Shown here: positions 8,112 to 16,126 of the stretch, piece by piece
How the letters are laid out: every line of letters starts with the position of its first letter
How positions within the stretch are numbered: position 1 is the stretch's first letter
Assembly (NCBI GenBank): GCA_035620895.1
Contig: DASPFY010000043.1
Coordinates: 1 to 32,071 of the forward strand
DNA length: 32,071 nucleotides
Direction: 5' to 3'
Source: TA-21 sp035620895
GTDB taxonomy: Archaea > Thermoproteota > Nitrososphaeria > Nitrososphaerales > Nitrososphaeraceae
Translations under genes and position numbers: made by a program
The notes under the pieces: generated by a model
Told to the model about the DNA's origin: nothing
What the model saw: the letters and a program-made list of their open reading frames with translations, nothing else
Database searches by the model: none

Positions 8112-9740
8112 ATGGAAGATAGCAAAGAAATATTAGACTCTGCTATAGAATCCGATAGAAAAGAACCTACATTTGTATTTAAGAAACCATCTATTTGGCT
8201 AATAATCAAGACGATACTAAAACTAATTCCTGTCATAGTGTATCTTAGGAAGGACAGGAGAGAATGGGTGAAAAAAGAAGGCAAAAATGTAAATGAGAAA
8301 AAATTCAGAAAGCATGCAGAAAGAGCCCTAAAAACCTTCGTCACACTTGGCCCTTCATACATTAAACTTGGTCAATGGTTATCATCTAGAGCAGATCTTT
8401 TGCCTCAACCTTATTTAGATGTCCTAGAGAAGCTTCAAGATGACGTTTTACCCGAACCATTTTCAGACGTTAGACCAACTCTTGAAAAGGAGCTAGGCCC
8501 GTTAGAAGATATTTTCGAGTATTTTGACCCTTCAGCAATCTCTGGAGCAAGTTTAGGTCAAGTATATAGAGCAAAACACAAAGAGAAAGATGTAGTAGTT
8601 AAGATAAGTAGGCCAAATATTGAAGAAACAATTGGACAAAATATCTATATTTTAAGGAAACTGTTACCCTTCGCCACTCGTTTCATTGACGAAAATCTCA
8701 GGTTTTCAGCAGAAGGAATGCTTTCTCAATTCATTGAAACAGTACATGAAGAAATGGATTACACAATAGAAGCAAGAAATTTGATACAGATAAAGAATAA
8801 TTTGAAAGAAGATAAATCGGTCATTATTCCTAAAGTTTATCTTGATAGGACTTCACGCCATGTAATTACAATGGAATATTTACCTGGAACTAAAGTTACC
8901 GACATAAGGGGTTTAAATCAAAATAACATCGATAGGGCAAAACTAGTCTATCGTATACATCGACTGTTTTTTAAAATGTTGCTCCGTCACAGTATTTTTC
9001 ATGCCGATCCTCATCCAGGTAACATTTCTGTAAGTGGCGATGGGACAATAATACTTTATGATTTTGGGATGGTTGGAAGACTTGATGATGAAACTAGAAG
9101 AAAATTGGTAAGACTATACCTGGGACTTGTAGATAAAGATCCAGTAAGAACTACTGATGTGTTAATAGAACTGGGAACACTTGAGACTTCTGTTGATAGA
9201 AGGTTGGTCGAAAAGGGACTCGAATTGAGTATACAATCATTGCATGGTAAAAAGGTGGATAGGATGGAAGTAAAGGCACTTCAAGACTTGGCAAATAAAA
9301 CGTTGAGTAGATTCCCGTTCAGATTGCCCAAGAATCTTGCTCTATATATGAGAATGGCCTCAATTCTCGAAGGTATTTACCATTATCACGAGGTAAAGTT
9401 TCAATTTGTTCGGGTTTTAGTAAGTTTACTCGAAGAAGAAGGATTAATTAAAGAAGCATACGTAGAAGAATTTAAGAGATATGTTAATAGATTTGCAAAG
9501 GGTATAGAGGTATCAAGCGAATTGGCGCCCATGATAAAGCAATATTTAACTGAACAGAAATTAGAAAATAAAACTAGAAACGTATCAAATGTTCTTCCTA
9601 TGAGTATTATATCATCATCTATTTTTATTGGATCAACATTTATCTTTCCTTATGAAAGGAATTTCGCTTATCTTGGATTTGCATTATCTGCAGCGGTGTT
9701 AATTGGCACTTTTATTTTTAATAAATTGAATAGAAAATGA
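8112..9740 (+). CDS. ABC1/UbiB/ADCK family atypical kinase
   Basis: A 542-residue protein kinase-like protein. Family motifs, counted from the ATG: KxGQ motif (YIKLGQWLSSRADLLP, about 84-99), Ala/Gly-rich nucleotide loop (ISGASLGQVYRA, about 143-154), the VVVKI lysine (about 164), the ExD motif in EEMDY (about 214), the catalytic HADPHPGN (about 297-304) and DFG (about 317-319). Two hydrophobic C-terminal segments (about 493-537) anchor it to the membrane, as in bacterial UbiB. In other organisms such proteins support quinone or prenyl-lipid biosynthesis through ATPase activity; the archaeal role is not established. ATG 8112 follows a GGTGA ribosome-binding site at 8096-8100; an adjacent in-frame TTG (8109) is less likely. 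Confidence 0.88.
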   Translation: MEDSKEILDSAIESDRKEPTFVFKKPSIWLIIKTILKLIPVIVYLRKDRREWVKKEGKNVNEKKFRKHAERALKTFVTLGPSYIKLGQWLSSRADLLPQPYLDVLEKLQDDVLPEPFSDVRPTLEKELGPLEDIFEYFDPSAISGASLGQVYRAKHKEKDVVVKISRPNIEETIGQNIYILRKLLPFATRFIDENLRFSAEGMLSQFIETVHEEMDYTIEARNLIQIKNNLKEDKSVIIPKVYLDRTSRHVITMEYLPGTKVTDIRGLNQNNIDRAKLVYRIHRLFFKMLLRHSIFHADPHPGNISVSGDGTIILYDFGMVGRLDDETRRKLVRLYLGLVDKDPVRTTDVLIELGTLETSVDRRLVEKGLELSIQSLHGKKVDRMEVKALQDLANKTLSRFPFRLPKNLALYMRMASILEGIYHYHEVKFQFVRVLVSLLEEEGLIKEAYVEEFKRYVNRFAKGIEVSSELAPMIKQYLTEQKLENKTRNVSNVLPMSIISSSIFIGSTFIFPYERNFAYLGFALSAAVLIGTFIFNKLNRK

Positions 9741-9874
9741 TGGGCGGAATTAATCGTTACTCGGTATAAACTCAGGTCTATACCTATAATCTTCATAGAA
9801 TAAGCAACTACACCTTCATAGCGGTAAAAAAGAACTCCACATTTTTATTCTATTTTTTTAACAATATCAGCCTG

Positions 9875-9937
9875 AGTAGATTTATATTTAATTTAGTCTC
9901 TATCTCAGTAGATTTATATTTAATTTAGTCTCTATCT
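9875..9937 (+). repeat. Tandem duplication of a promoter segment
   Basis: A 31-base sequence (9875-9905) is repeated exactly at 9907-9937 (period 32). Each copy carries the TATA-like box tttatattta (9881-9890 and 9913-9922). The second box is centred about 26 bases before the ATG at 9944, so it fits a leaderless start; the first would give a leader of about 30 bases. Confidence 0.85.
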
Positions 9938-9943
9938 TTATGA

Positions 9944-10417
9944 ATGAAACTATTACACGGAAGTCCAGGATTTGGTGTTCAACTCTCAGAGAATGAAATA
10001 GTAAAATTTCTGTCCAATAGCAAGTTAAATCTCCATCTTGGAACCATTGATTCGGATCAGTATCCGAACGTACATCCTACGTGGTATCTTTATGATGATT
10101 CTAAAGATGTAATTTTTGTAGAAACTGGAAAACAATCTAAAAAGACCAATAACTTGAAAAGGATCGATAAAATTTATTTTTGTATAGATGAGGGAAATCC
10201 TCCATATAAAGGCATAAGGGGTAAAGGGGATGTTAAAATATTGAACAACCCCGATACCAATCTTCCAATAGCAGAAAGAATAATGTTGAAATATCTTGGT
10301 AGTATTGATCATCCTATGGCAAAAGTATTACTTGAAAATGTAAGAAATGGAAATTCAGTAATATTGGAAATCAAACCAAAATATTACTCTACTTGGGACT
10401 ATAGTAGAAATAGCTGA
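9944..10417 (+). CDS. Pyridoxamine-phosphate-oxidase-like split-barrel protein (FMN or F420)
   Basis: A 157-residue single split-barrel domain. The strands NLHLGTIDSDQYPNVHPTWYLYDD, VIFVETGKQSKKTNNLKR and KIYFCIDEGNPPYKGIRGKGDVKIL follow the PNPOx/PPOX-class layout; the T-G-K-Q-S-K-K-T-N-N-L segment is where these proteins bind the phosphate of FMN or F420. Archaeal members are often F420-dependent reductases or electron carriers; the cofactor is not decided here. It is transcribed from a duplicated promoter (9875-9937) and followed by a terminator hairpin shared with the convergent RTX gene. Confidence 0.75.
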   Translation: MKLLHGSPGFGVQLSENEIVKFLSNSKLNLHLGTIDSDQYPNVHPTWYLYDDSKDVIFVETGKQSKKTNNLKRIDKIYFCIDEGNPPYKGIRGKGDVKILNNPDTNLPIAERIMLKYLGSIDHPMAKVLLENVRNGNSVILEIKPKYYSTWDYSRNS

Positions 10418-10489
10418 ATGATGTATTGATGTTTATAAGCGTTGAGGAAAGAGGAATTATTATTATTAAGCAATACTAAAAAACCCTTC

Positions 10490-10510
10490 CTGCTATTTTT
10501 TAGCAGTTTT
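10490..10510. terminator. Hairpin between convergent genes
   Basis: Perfect inverted repeat CTGCTA / TAGCAG (10490-10495 and 10501-10506) with a five-T loop and four T after it. It lies between the ends of the split-barrel gene (10417, rightward) and the RTX gene (10578, leftward), so it may end transcripts from either side. Confidence 0.5.
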
Positions 10511-10577
10511 AAGTTAAATTTTAATCAACTATTGGTGATTTAGGGTTAATTTCATGAACTTTAATGAAGTTTCTGAA

Positions 10578-11129
10578 TCATTTGATTTCGCAATCTCCAA
10601 ACTCATGATCACCATCTGCAATATTAAAATTAGATATTCTGTCTTCTCCAGAGCCACATCTAAAGTAGTCGCCTCCTTGTCCACCACTTAGAGTATCATT
10701 TCCTTGACCTCCATAAAGTCGATCATCGCCGGGGCCACCATCAAGAATGTCATTATTGGATGCGCCATACAAAATATCACTGTCGATTCCACCAACTAGT
10801 CTATCGGGACCATCTCCTCCGTGGAGCTCATCGCTACCTACGCCTCCATCAAGAACGTCCGTTCCATCTCCACCAGAAAGGTAATCATTGCCATCAGATC
10901 CATTCAAAATATCATTACCGCTCTCCCCTTGAATTTCATCACTGCCTGATAGTCCATTCAAAATATCATTGCCTCTAAATCCTCTCATATCATCATCCGT
11001 GGCAGTTCCCATGATGTTGTCATTTGCCACAGTTCCCTTAATGTCTACGCCCCAAACTATTGAAAAACTTGTTAATGTTGCAGAATTCAACAAAAAAATT
11101 ATGGTTAATACATATGTTAGTTTTACCAT
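10578..11129 (-). CDS. Secreted RTX (haemolysin-type) calcium-binding repeat protein
   Basis: A 183-residue protein: signal peptide (about 1-27), then about twelve tandem nonapeptides of the RTX type (G-G-x-G-x-D-x-hydrophobic-x), for example NDILNG, SGGDGTDVLDG, YGGQGNDTLSG, through about residue 155. It ends with a Cys-containing cap (YFRCGSGEDRI ... FGDCEIK). RTX repeats form a calcium-loaded parallel beta-roll outside the cell. There is no enzymatic domain and no type I secretion gene nearby; the N-terminal signal implies Sec export. The DNA is internally repetitive, so an opposite-strand open frame inside it is an artefact. Confidence 0.85.
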   Translation of the reverse strand: MVKLTYVLTIIFLLNSATLTSFSIVWGVDIKGTVANDNIMGTATDDDMRGFRGNDILNGLSGSDEIQGESGNDILNGSDGNDYLSGGDGTDVLDGGVGSDELHGGDGPDRLVGGIDSDILYGASNNDILDGGPGDDRLYGGQGNDTLSGGQGGDYFRCGSGEDRISNFNIADGDHEFGDCEIK

Positions 11130-11419
11130 GATGTTCTAGTCAAGTTAATCTTTACACATTATAAATATCTACACCATGCAAGGTATCTCCTAGAGTGGAC
11201 TTTAAATATGCAAGCTGCAACAGATTCAATCAAAATACAACATTTCTATAATTAGATAACTAGGATGATTCAGATTGCGGAAAGTATTCAAACTAAATAC
11301 TAAAATATATTTTTTCTGTTTTGAAAATGAATTAGGACTTAGTCGATACTCAATACAGAACCTCAGAAAAAAACGAATTTAAGAAAGACAAAAACTTGAC
11401 TATCATTTTATTTTACCAC
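11130..11419. other. Intergenic region, nothing recognised
   Basis: About 290 AT-rich bases upstream of the RTX gene. They presumably contain its promoter near 11130-11165. No RNA gene, repeat or supported open frame is visible. Confidence 0.4.
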
Positions 11420-11533
11420 CTATCCGCTATAAGCCATTTGTATTAATACAATGGCTTCAATCCAAACATAAGCAACCAGAGCCAAAAAGCCGCACATTAT
11501 TCCTAATCTGATCTTATCTCCTAATTTTCTCAT
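11420..11533 (-). CDS. Tiny single-span membrane protein (37 aa)
   Basis: ATG to TAG frame of 37 codons encoding MRKLGDKIRLGIMCGF..., a basic N-terminus followed by a hydrophobic helix of about 20 residues (GIMCGFLALVAYVWIEAIVLIQM). A TATA-like box (rc of gatatatca, 11555-11563) lies 22-30 bases before the ATG, as for leaderless archaeal genes. Function unknown; it belongs to a set of tiny membrane-protein genes in this window. Confidence 0.5.
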   Translation of the reverse strand: MRKLGDKIRLGIMCGFLALVAYVWIEAIVLIQMAYSG

Positions 11534-11615
11534 TTTTATTTTATTACCATCGAAGATATATCAGAGATACCCAACCAACATACTAGCACAAAACCCTAAA
11601 ATAAAAAGATTCATT

Positions 11616-11816
11616 TTAATTACAATAGTTCTCTGTCAGTAATAGAGTCTTGTTTGTATACTGTTCTTTCATCAGATCGCCATACATTATAGAATGGCAA
11701 TTATCATCTGATAAAGCAAATACATTGGCTAGCGTTGGAACTGCTATCAATATCAATATCAATATCACGGCTATTAATAACGGAATATTCATTTTACTTA
11801 ACTTGTTGTGATCCAT
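11616..11816 (-). CDS. Small secreted or membrane-anchored protein
   Basis: 66 residues: basic N-terminus (MDHNKLSK), hydrophobic stretch of about 23 residues (IPLLIAVILILILIAVPTLA) that could be a signal peptide ending near VFA, and a mature part of about 31 residues with two cysteines (about 40 and 65) that could pair. No recognised family. Confidence 0.5.
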   Translation of the reverse strand: MDHNKLSKMNIPLLIAVILILILIAVPTLANVFALSDDNCHSIMYGDLMKEQYTNKTLLLTENYCN

Positions 11817-11970
11817 AGCGGATTGAATACAATACTATCCTTGAAAATAAACAATGTCAAAAGTAGTTAACCTCTTACCACAACGAGGGTATCAATTCAT
11901 CTCACATTAGGCTTTAACTTTCTTATGATTGACCTTAAACTGTTAATAGTCTTTTTACCTATATTCAAAT

Positions 11971-12156
11971 ATGAACCATGAGAATGTTGACAATACTAAT
12001 ATTCGACGGGGATTCTTTCGTAGAAAATTATTCATGGCGATGATAATAGCCCTATTTGTAATTGTCATATTTTTTGTTTGGTTCTTTTTTACTTCCGAAT
12101 CAAATAACGATGTCATTCTACCCCCAAATATATCTCCTCTCCCTCCTAATCCATGA
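11971..12156 (+). CDS. Small single-pass membrane protein
   Basis: 61 residues: a polar N-terminus with a basic patch (RRGFFRRK), one strongly hydrophobic helix (about 21-41, Phe-rich), and a short Pro/Asn-rich exterior tail (ILPPNISPLPPNP). The basic patch predicts an N-in orientation. No family recognised; the promoter is weak by eye. Confidence 0.5.
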   Translation: MNHENVDNTNIRRGFFRRKLFMAMIIALFVIVIFFVWFFFTSESNNDVILPPNISPLPPNP

Positions 12157-12313
12157 CTAATTGCTAATTGCCGAATTCCATCAAATCTAGGATTAGTAAT
12201 TTCTAACTTTTTTATAATTTGTTAATTATATACATTGCAACCCTAGCCAAAAGATAGAAATTAAAAAATATGGAACTATTTTTGATTGCTCTATTGAGGC
12301 AGGGGCCAAATTT

Positions 12314-12578
12314 CTAATAATCCCGCAATGAATATTCTATTATGGTAACAATATTTCCTTTCTTTAATTCTTGTTTGATATCAATATCCTTCTCTTTTTC
12401 AATATGTTCTTTTAATTTCTTCATGAAAGGCTCGATGGATGATAGATAGTTACTACTTCACCACACTGTAAACATTGCATTTTATGAGGTCTCGTTTGTA
12501 AACAGATTCTTCTTGTTCACGATTAAGATAAACTTCTGCATCTTTAATTTCTTGTTGTAATATTTGATCTACTGTCAA
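12314..12578 (-). pseudogene. Frameshifted zinc-ribbon protein gene
   Basis: Three frames together encode one coherent protein. Frame 1 starts at a TTG (12578) and gives MTVDQILQQEIKDAEVYLNR, running on to VYKR. Frame 2 gives HKMQCLQCGEVVTIYHPSS with a C-x2-C metal site. Frame 3 gives FMKKLKEHIEKEKDIDIKQE and ends GNIVTIIEYSLRDY before a stop at 12314-12316. Each switch is equivalent to losing one base (near 12490 and near 12437). A TATA-like box (rc of atataatataaa, 12602-12613) lies about 29 bases before the TTG, so this was probably a real gene of about 88 codons. It may be a small metal-binding regulator; the family is not identified. Confidence 0.6.
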
Positions 12579-12642
12579 TACAATCGATTCGACTAGTGAG
12601 GATATAATATAAAGTGTGCGTTAAAGGGAGGACCACCAAAAT

Positions 12643-12816
12643 TTAAAAACCGGTAGGATTGGTGGAGCGTTTCATCCAGTCGATCTTTGGTTTGGAATTT
12701 GAGAATTCTTTAGCCGCTCTTTGGGTTCGATACATATACCTGACTGTGAATAGGATACTTGCAAATATGAGAAAGGTTGCAATGACAATTTCATACATTA
12801 TTACGGAATCTGCCAT
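12643..12816 (-). CDS. Small single-pass membrane protein (57 aa)
   Basis: A 57-codon ATG-to-TAA frame, with a hydrophobic helix (about 6-26, YEIVIATFLIFASILFTVRY) followed by a basic polar tail (RTQRAAKEF ... DWMKRSTNPTGF). It starts 19 bases after the stop of the QAYGKEA gene at 12836-13105 and on the same strand, so the two probably form an operon. A tiny membrane protein also sits beside another copy of that family (27213-27368 with 27408-27623). A rightward open frame over the same bases looks like its shadow. Confidence 0.6.
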   Translation of the reverse strand: MADSVIMYEIVIATFLIFASILFTVRYMYRTQRAAKEFSNSKPKIDWMKRSTNPTGF

Positions 12817-12835
12817 GCCAGAAATTATTGACTTG

Positions 12836-13105
12836 TCAGTAACGTAATTTAACGGCCTGTTCGTAAAGTTCTATAGCCTCTTTTCCATATGCTTGCACCG
12901 AATAGTCAGTTCCATCTTTGGATTTTAATCCAACATAACAATAATCCACCCCATTCACTAAGGTATAGCCTTTGGGCGAGATTCTAACTACATGGGCCTC
13001 ATTCCCTTCGGATCGTAATAATTGTCGCAAGGCCACTGTACTACCGTACATCTGTACACCGACATCAGAAACAGTAATTTGTTTTGATTCCACCAACACT
13101 AACAC
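12836..13105 (-). CDS. Small conserved protein, QAYGKEA family (copy 2)
   Basis: Up to 89 residues, soluble. The core VRISPKGYTLVNGVDYCYVGLKS ... VQAYGKEAIELY aligns closely with the protein at 5940-6188, and the helix TVALRQLLRSE matches EALRQLML there. Several start codons are stacked (GTG 13105, GTG 13099, TTG 13096, GTG 13093). A TATA-like box near 13128 favours one of the inner GTG codons. It is probably co-transcribed with the tiny membrane protein gene that follows. Function unknown. Confidence 0.65.
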   Translation of the reverse strand: MLVLVESKQITVSDVGVQMYGSTVALRQLLRSEGNEAHVVRISPKGYTLVNGVDYCYVGLKSKDGTDYSVQAYGKEAIELYEQAVKLRY

Positions 13106-13203
13106 TATTAATTACGTCACCAGTGAATATAAGATCTAATAAACAATGTTTATGATTTATCATCAAATCAGCTGATTTATCATAATTAGAGCTTATAACC
13201 AAA

Positions 13204-13246
13204 GCCGGCGGGTTTTGAACCGTAGTATAATTTTATTCCCACCGGC
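13204..13246. repeat. GC-rich nested inverted repeat
   Basis: GCCGGCGGG (13204-13212) and CCCACCGGC (13238-13246) pair over nine positions with one mismatch. Between them GGTT-TTG-AACC forms a second small stem. The element stands out in an AT-rich gap downstream of the gene at 13330-13542. It may be a terminator, an operator or a structured RNA; which is not decided. Confidence 0.45.
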
Positions 13247-13329
13247 CAGTGTATGATTGGTGCTTGCGTTACTTAATCTAGTACAACAGAGACGGTAATA
13301 TTTTATTTTAATGGATTGACCATGAATAA

Positions 13330-13542
13330 TTAACTACTTTGTTCCTGCTCGAAACACCAACTGTCTGCCATTAAATCGTTTTTCTGTTCTGCTTCACATG
13401 CGTGGCGGTCTCCAAAGCAAAATGTGCCTCCTTTCTCTGAATCGTAGCAATATACATTATGCGAATCTGCAGAAACGACTCCTGCTAGCATGGTAGCGAA
13501 GATAGCCACAAAGTTAAGCAAAATGATATTCATGACTCTCAA
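13330..13542 (-). CDS. Small secreted four-cysteine protein (family member 2)
   Basis: 70 residues: signal peptide (about 1-25, ending VSA|DSH), then a mature domain of about 45 residues with cysteines at 32, 42, 49 and 63 (C-x9-C-x6-C-x13-C). Shared with 4591-4809 are the Tyr before the first Cys, Phe around the second, and Cys-Glu-Ala at the third. Probably a disulfide-stabilised surface mini-protein; function unknown. Confidence 0.6.
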   Translation of the reverse strand: MRVMNIILLNFVAIFATMLAGVVSADSHNVYCYDSEKGGTFCFGDRHACEAEQKNDLMADSWCFEQEQSS

Positions 13543-13660
13543 TACTAAAGTTAAGACATCATAGGATTAATGTCTATAGTTAGAAATTCTAATTTATTAA
13601 AGATTAGATATACAAAATTTAATTAATCTTAATATTCCACATAGGAATAACCAATTGAGT

Positions 13661-14068
13661 ATGAAATATAAGGTAAATCTAAATCAAGAGATAGTTATTA
13701 TATTTTCTTCAATCCTGGTAGCACAGGTGTCAGCTCTATTAAATCTGTACGCTGATTTGAATTTTCAGAATCCATACATTCACGGGCAAGGAAATGATGA
13801 TGACCTCATTACTTCCGTCAGTACAGGTACCAATGCTTCATCTATTTCATCTGCTAATCGTTCTGGAATAATGTCTGAAGATGTGGTTCAGCATTTCACA
13901 ATTTCATGTAATGATTTCAAAAAATTATTCGATGCACTTTCTGTGCTAGATATCGGCAATCAAGTTTCAGAAAAAAGCATAAATCAAACGACATTAGATG
14001 ATGTAGAAAATATCTTTAATATCTATGCTGGAAATTGTTCTGAACTCGACGAATATGAGTTTGAATAG
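13661..14068 (+). CDS. Secreted hypothetical protein
   Basis: 135 residues from the ATG (an in-frame TTG two codons earlier, 13655, is also possible). A signal-like hydrophobic segment (about 9-27) is followed by a low-complexity Ser/Thr/Asn linker and a helical acidic domain with two cysteines (SCNDFKKLFDAL ... NCSELDEYEFE). No family recognised. A weak box-A-like sequence (cttaatatt) lies about 26 bases before the ATG. Confidence 0.5.
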   Translation: MKYKVNLNQEIVIIFSSILVAQVSALLNLYADLNFQNPYIHGQGNDDDLITSVSTGTNASSISSANRSGIMSEDVVQHFTISCNDFKKLFDALSVLDIGNQVSEKSINQTTLDDVENIFNIYAGNCSELDEYEFE

Positions 14069-14119
14069 TTGCTTGTCTGCGTGCAACTGGCTATTACATT
14101 CCTCTCGAAATTAAGTATT

Positions 14120-14272
14120 TTAAGTCACTTTCTTACTCTTTTTGAATTTCTTTAGTAATACAAATGATATGACTGAACCAGTTGCAGCGGCCGTGATGAT
14201 GATAGGAAACCTTAGGTTAGCTATTTCGGCTGAATACGGTTCCGAAACACGAATTGGGAAATCAAAGCTCAC
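14120..14272 (-). pseudogene. In-frame 3' continuation of the YtkA-like gene after a TAA
   Basis: 50 sense codons in the same frame as the gene at 14273-14671: VSFDFPIRVSEPYSAEIANL, a membrane helix (FPIIITAAATGSVISFVLL), then KKFKKSKKVT and a TAA at 14120-14122. It has no start codon of its own in a sensible place. The order linker-helix-Lys tail equals the C-terminus of the protein at 16557-17102. Confidence 0.55.
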
Positions 14273-14671
14273 TTATTTATTTGAGTCATTAGAATCTCCC
14301 AGTGTAGGATTATCTAGAATGTCAATACTTAGGAGAAATATGCCTGAGTTGTTAAAACTATAGTTATACGAGAAATGTCCGCTTGACAATAATATCGGTT
14401 GTGTCCTTACTAATTCATTTTTTTCATCTGATATTCTAATAACAATGGGTGTATCTGTTATTGGATTGTTACTAACTGTAGTAATCATAATATTGATGCG
14501 AGTTTCCTGTTCAGAAATTGGGTCTTTGGGTACGGCATTAATGCTGACATCATAGTCTCCAATTCGCTGTTGTAAGGAGTTATTTAACAAATCTGCGGAT
14601 ATTAATTGCACAGTGGATAATGTGCAGATGACAATTAAGATATATGGAATAAATAATACTATTCGTTCCAA
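14273..14671 (-). CDS. YtkA-like secreted protein, 5' open part (interrupted gene)
   Basis: 132 residues to the first stop: signal peptide (about 1-26, ending LISA|DLL) and a beta-sandwich domain (IGDYDVSINAVPKDP ... IVIRISDEKNELV ... GHFSYNYSFNNSGIFLLSIDI). This pattern is that of YtkA/FixH-like domains and matches the intact gene at 16557-17102 (IGDYQIIFAPYP ... ). The intact relative continues into a linker, a membrane helix and a Lys-rich tail. Here exactly those parts follow in the same frame after a TAA (14273-14275), so the gene is cut by a single nonsense codon or relies on readthrough. Confidence 0.6.
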   Translation of the reverse strand: MERIVLFIPYILIVICTLSTVQLISADLLNNSLQQRIGDYDVSINAVPKDPISEQETRINIMITTVSNNPITDTPIVIRISDEKNELVRTQPILLSSGHFSYNYSFNNSGIFLLSIDILDNPTLGDSNDSNK

Positions 14672-14763
14672 ATTATTATTCCAATGTAACCCGTATTATT
14701 TCGCACCATGTATTAGATTTCATTCTGGATTATATTGACCGCAGATGTTGGACACCTGTATTA

Positions 14764-15903
14764 CTATTGATTTTCATAAGATTCGCATGTCTTGTTTGCT
14801 CTAAAATGAACATTTCCGCTATCTGAGACATAGATATTTCCAGAAGAGTCTATTGCAATATCGTGGGGAATAAGGAATTGATCGTCTCGACATCCAAGTG
14901 ATCCCCACTTTGAAACAAAATCGCCTTCACTGTTGAATTTCTGAATACGTACATTCCTAGTATCTACAACATATACATTTCCTTCTTTATCGGTCACCAC
15001 GCCATGATTTTCATGAAAGTGACCGTTCCCATATCCAAATCCTCCCCATTTGGTGGTAAGATTACCCTGATTATCAAATTTTGCAACATAAGAATTGTTT
15101 CTACCATCAGTAACATAAACTGAATCATTTGAATCTACAGTGATATCATGTAAATGAACGAATAACATTCCAGGAGAATACGAATTCCATTTAGTCAAAA
15201 ACTTCCCATCATTGCTAAATTTTTGAACTTCAGGATTATCCTGATCACTTGTATACACATTATCATTTGAATCAACGGCAACTCCCCAAGGTTTAATGAA
15301 TTGACTATCTCCTCTTCCTTTGCTACCCCACATCGTAATGAAATTACCTTCACTATCAAATTTCTGAATCTGCTGGTTAGCGTAATCAGCAACAAATATG
15401 TTGCCGTTTGAATCTATAGCCATGCTCTCAGGTTGCAAGAATTTTCCCGGACCTTCTCCTTTACTGCCCCACATACTAATGAGATTACCTTCACTATCAA
15501 ATTTCTGAATGTTACATTTTTCAGCATCACTTACGTAAACATTTCCATTCTGATCAATCGTAATTCCATGTGCATGTAAAAACTGTCCTGGTCCTGTCCC
15601 TTTAGTACCCCATGCAGAAATCAATGTGCCGTTACTATCAAATTTTTTAACGTAATGGAATCCTGGAAGGTCGTCAGTAACAGGCCCTACTCCATCTGAA
15701 TCATTCTCTAACGAAACATTACTAACATATTGGGATTGGTCGTTGTTGTCCTTACAATTGAGACTCTTTGCATCTTCTGATGTTTGAGAATAAATCGACT
15801 GAGAACTCAACAAAGACACGCTTGATAACACTAAAGCTAATGATAGCAGAACCACAATCATCTTTAAATTAACGTTCAAGTCTTTTAATTCTCGAATTTT
15901 CAT
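14764..15903 (-). CDS. Secreted NHL-repeat beta-propeller protein
   Basis: 379 residues: signal peptide (about 15-40), an acidic linker, then about six NHL repeats of some 47 residues. Each has the motif G-x-F-x-x-P/H-x-G-[IVM]-A/T-[IV]-D-x-x-G-N-[IV]-[YF]-V-[AS]-D followed by 'IQKFDSEGNFI..WGSKG'. These build a six-bladed propeller used for protein, RNA or cell-wall binding, or as a lyase scaffold. Four cysteines are present (about 50, 128, 337 and near the C-terminus). A GGTGAT ribosome-binding-like site (rc, 15913-15918) precedes the ATG by about ten bases. No operon partner. Confidence 0.8.
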   Translation of the reverse strand: MKIRELKDLNVNLKMIVVLLSLALVLSSVSLLSSQSIYSQTSEDAKSLNCKDNNDQSQYVSNVSLENDSDGVGPVTDDLPGFHYVKKFDSNGTLISAWGTKGTGPGQFLHAHGITIDQNGNVYVSDAEKCNIQKFDSEGNLISMWGSKGEGPGKFLQPESMAIDSNGNIFVADYANQQIQKFDSEGNFITMWGSKGRGDSQFIKPWGVAVDSNDNVYTSDQDNPEVQKFSNDGKFLTKWNSYSPGMLFVHLHDITVDSNDSVYVTDGRNNSYVAKFDNQGNLTTKWGGFGYGNGHFHENHGVVTDKEGNVYVVDTRNVRIQKFNSEGDFVSKWGSLGCRDDQFLIPHDIAIDSSGNIYVSDSGNVHFRANKTCESYENQ

Positions 15904-16126
15904 AATATGCTTATCACCAAGCTACGGCCTCAATAGAGGTCATCGGTATGAAGTCTTTAGTCACCAAATATAAATTTAGAACTAAAGAATAATGAAATTC
16001 AAGATTAACGCAATAGAATATGTCGCAGAATTAGATTTCATTCTATCACAAGCATCGCTTTTCATTTTCTAATCAAGTATTTCAAAAATGTACTATAAAC
16101 TATAATTTCATCAAGCTTGTTAAACT

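Noticed and set aside
10760..10978. Rightward open frame with His/Tyr-rich product
   Set aside because: It is the mirror of the RTX repeats on the opposite strand; its repeats follow directly from theirs and it has no start signal.
12659..12847. Rightward 62-codon frame
   Set aside because: It is the shadow of the leftward 57-codon membrane protein, which has a normal ATG start and operon position.
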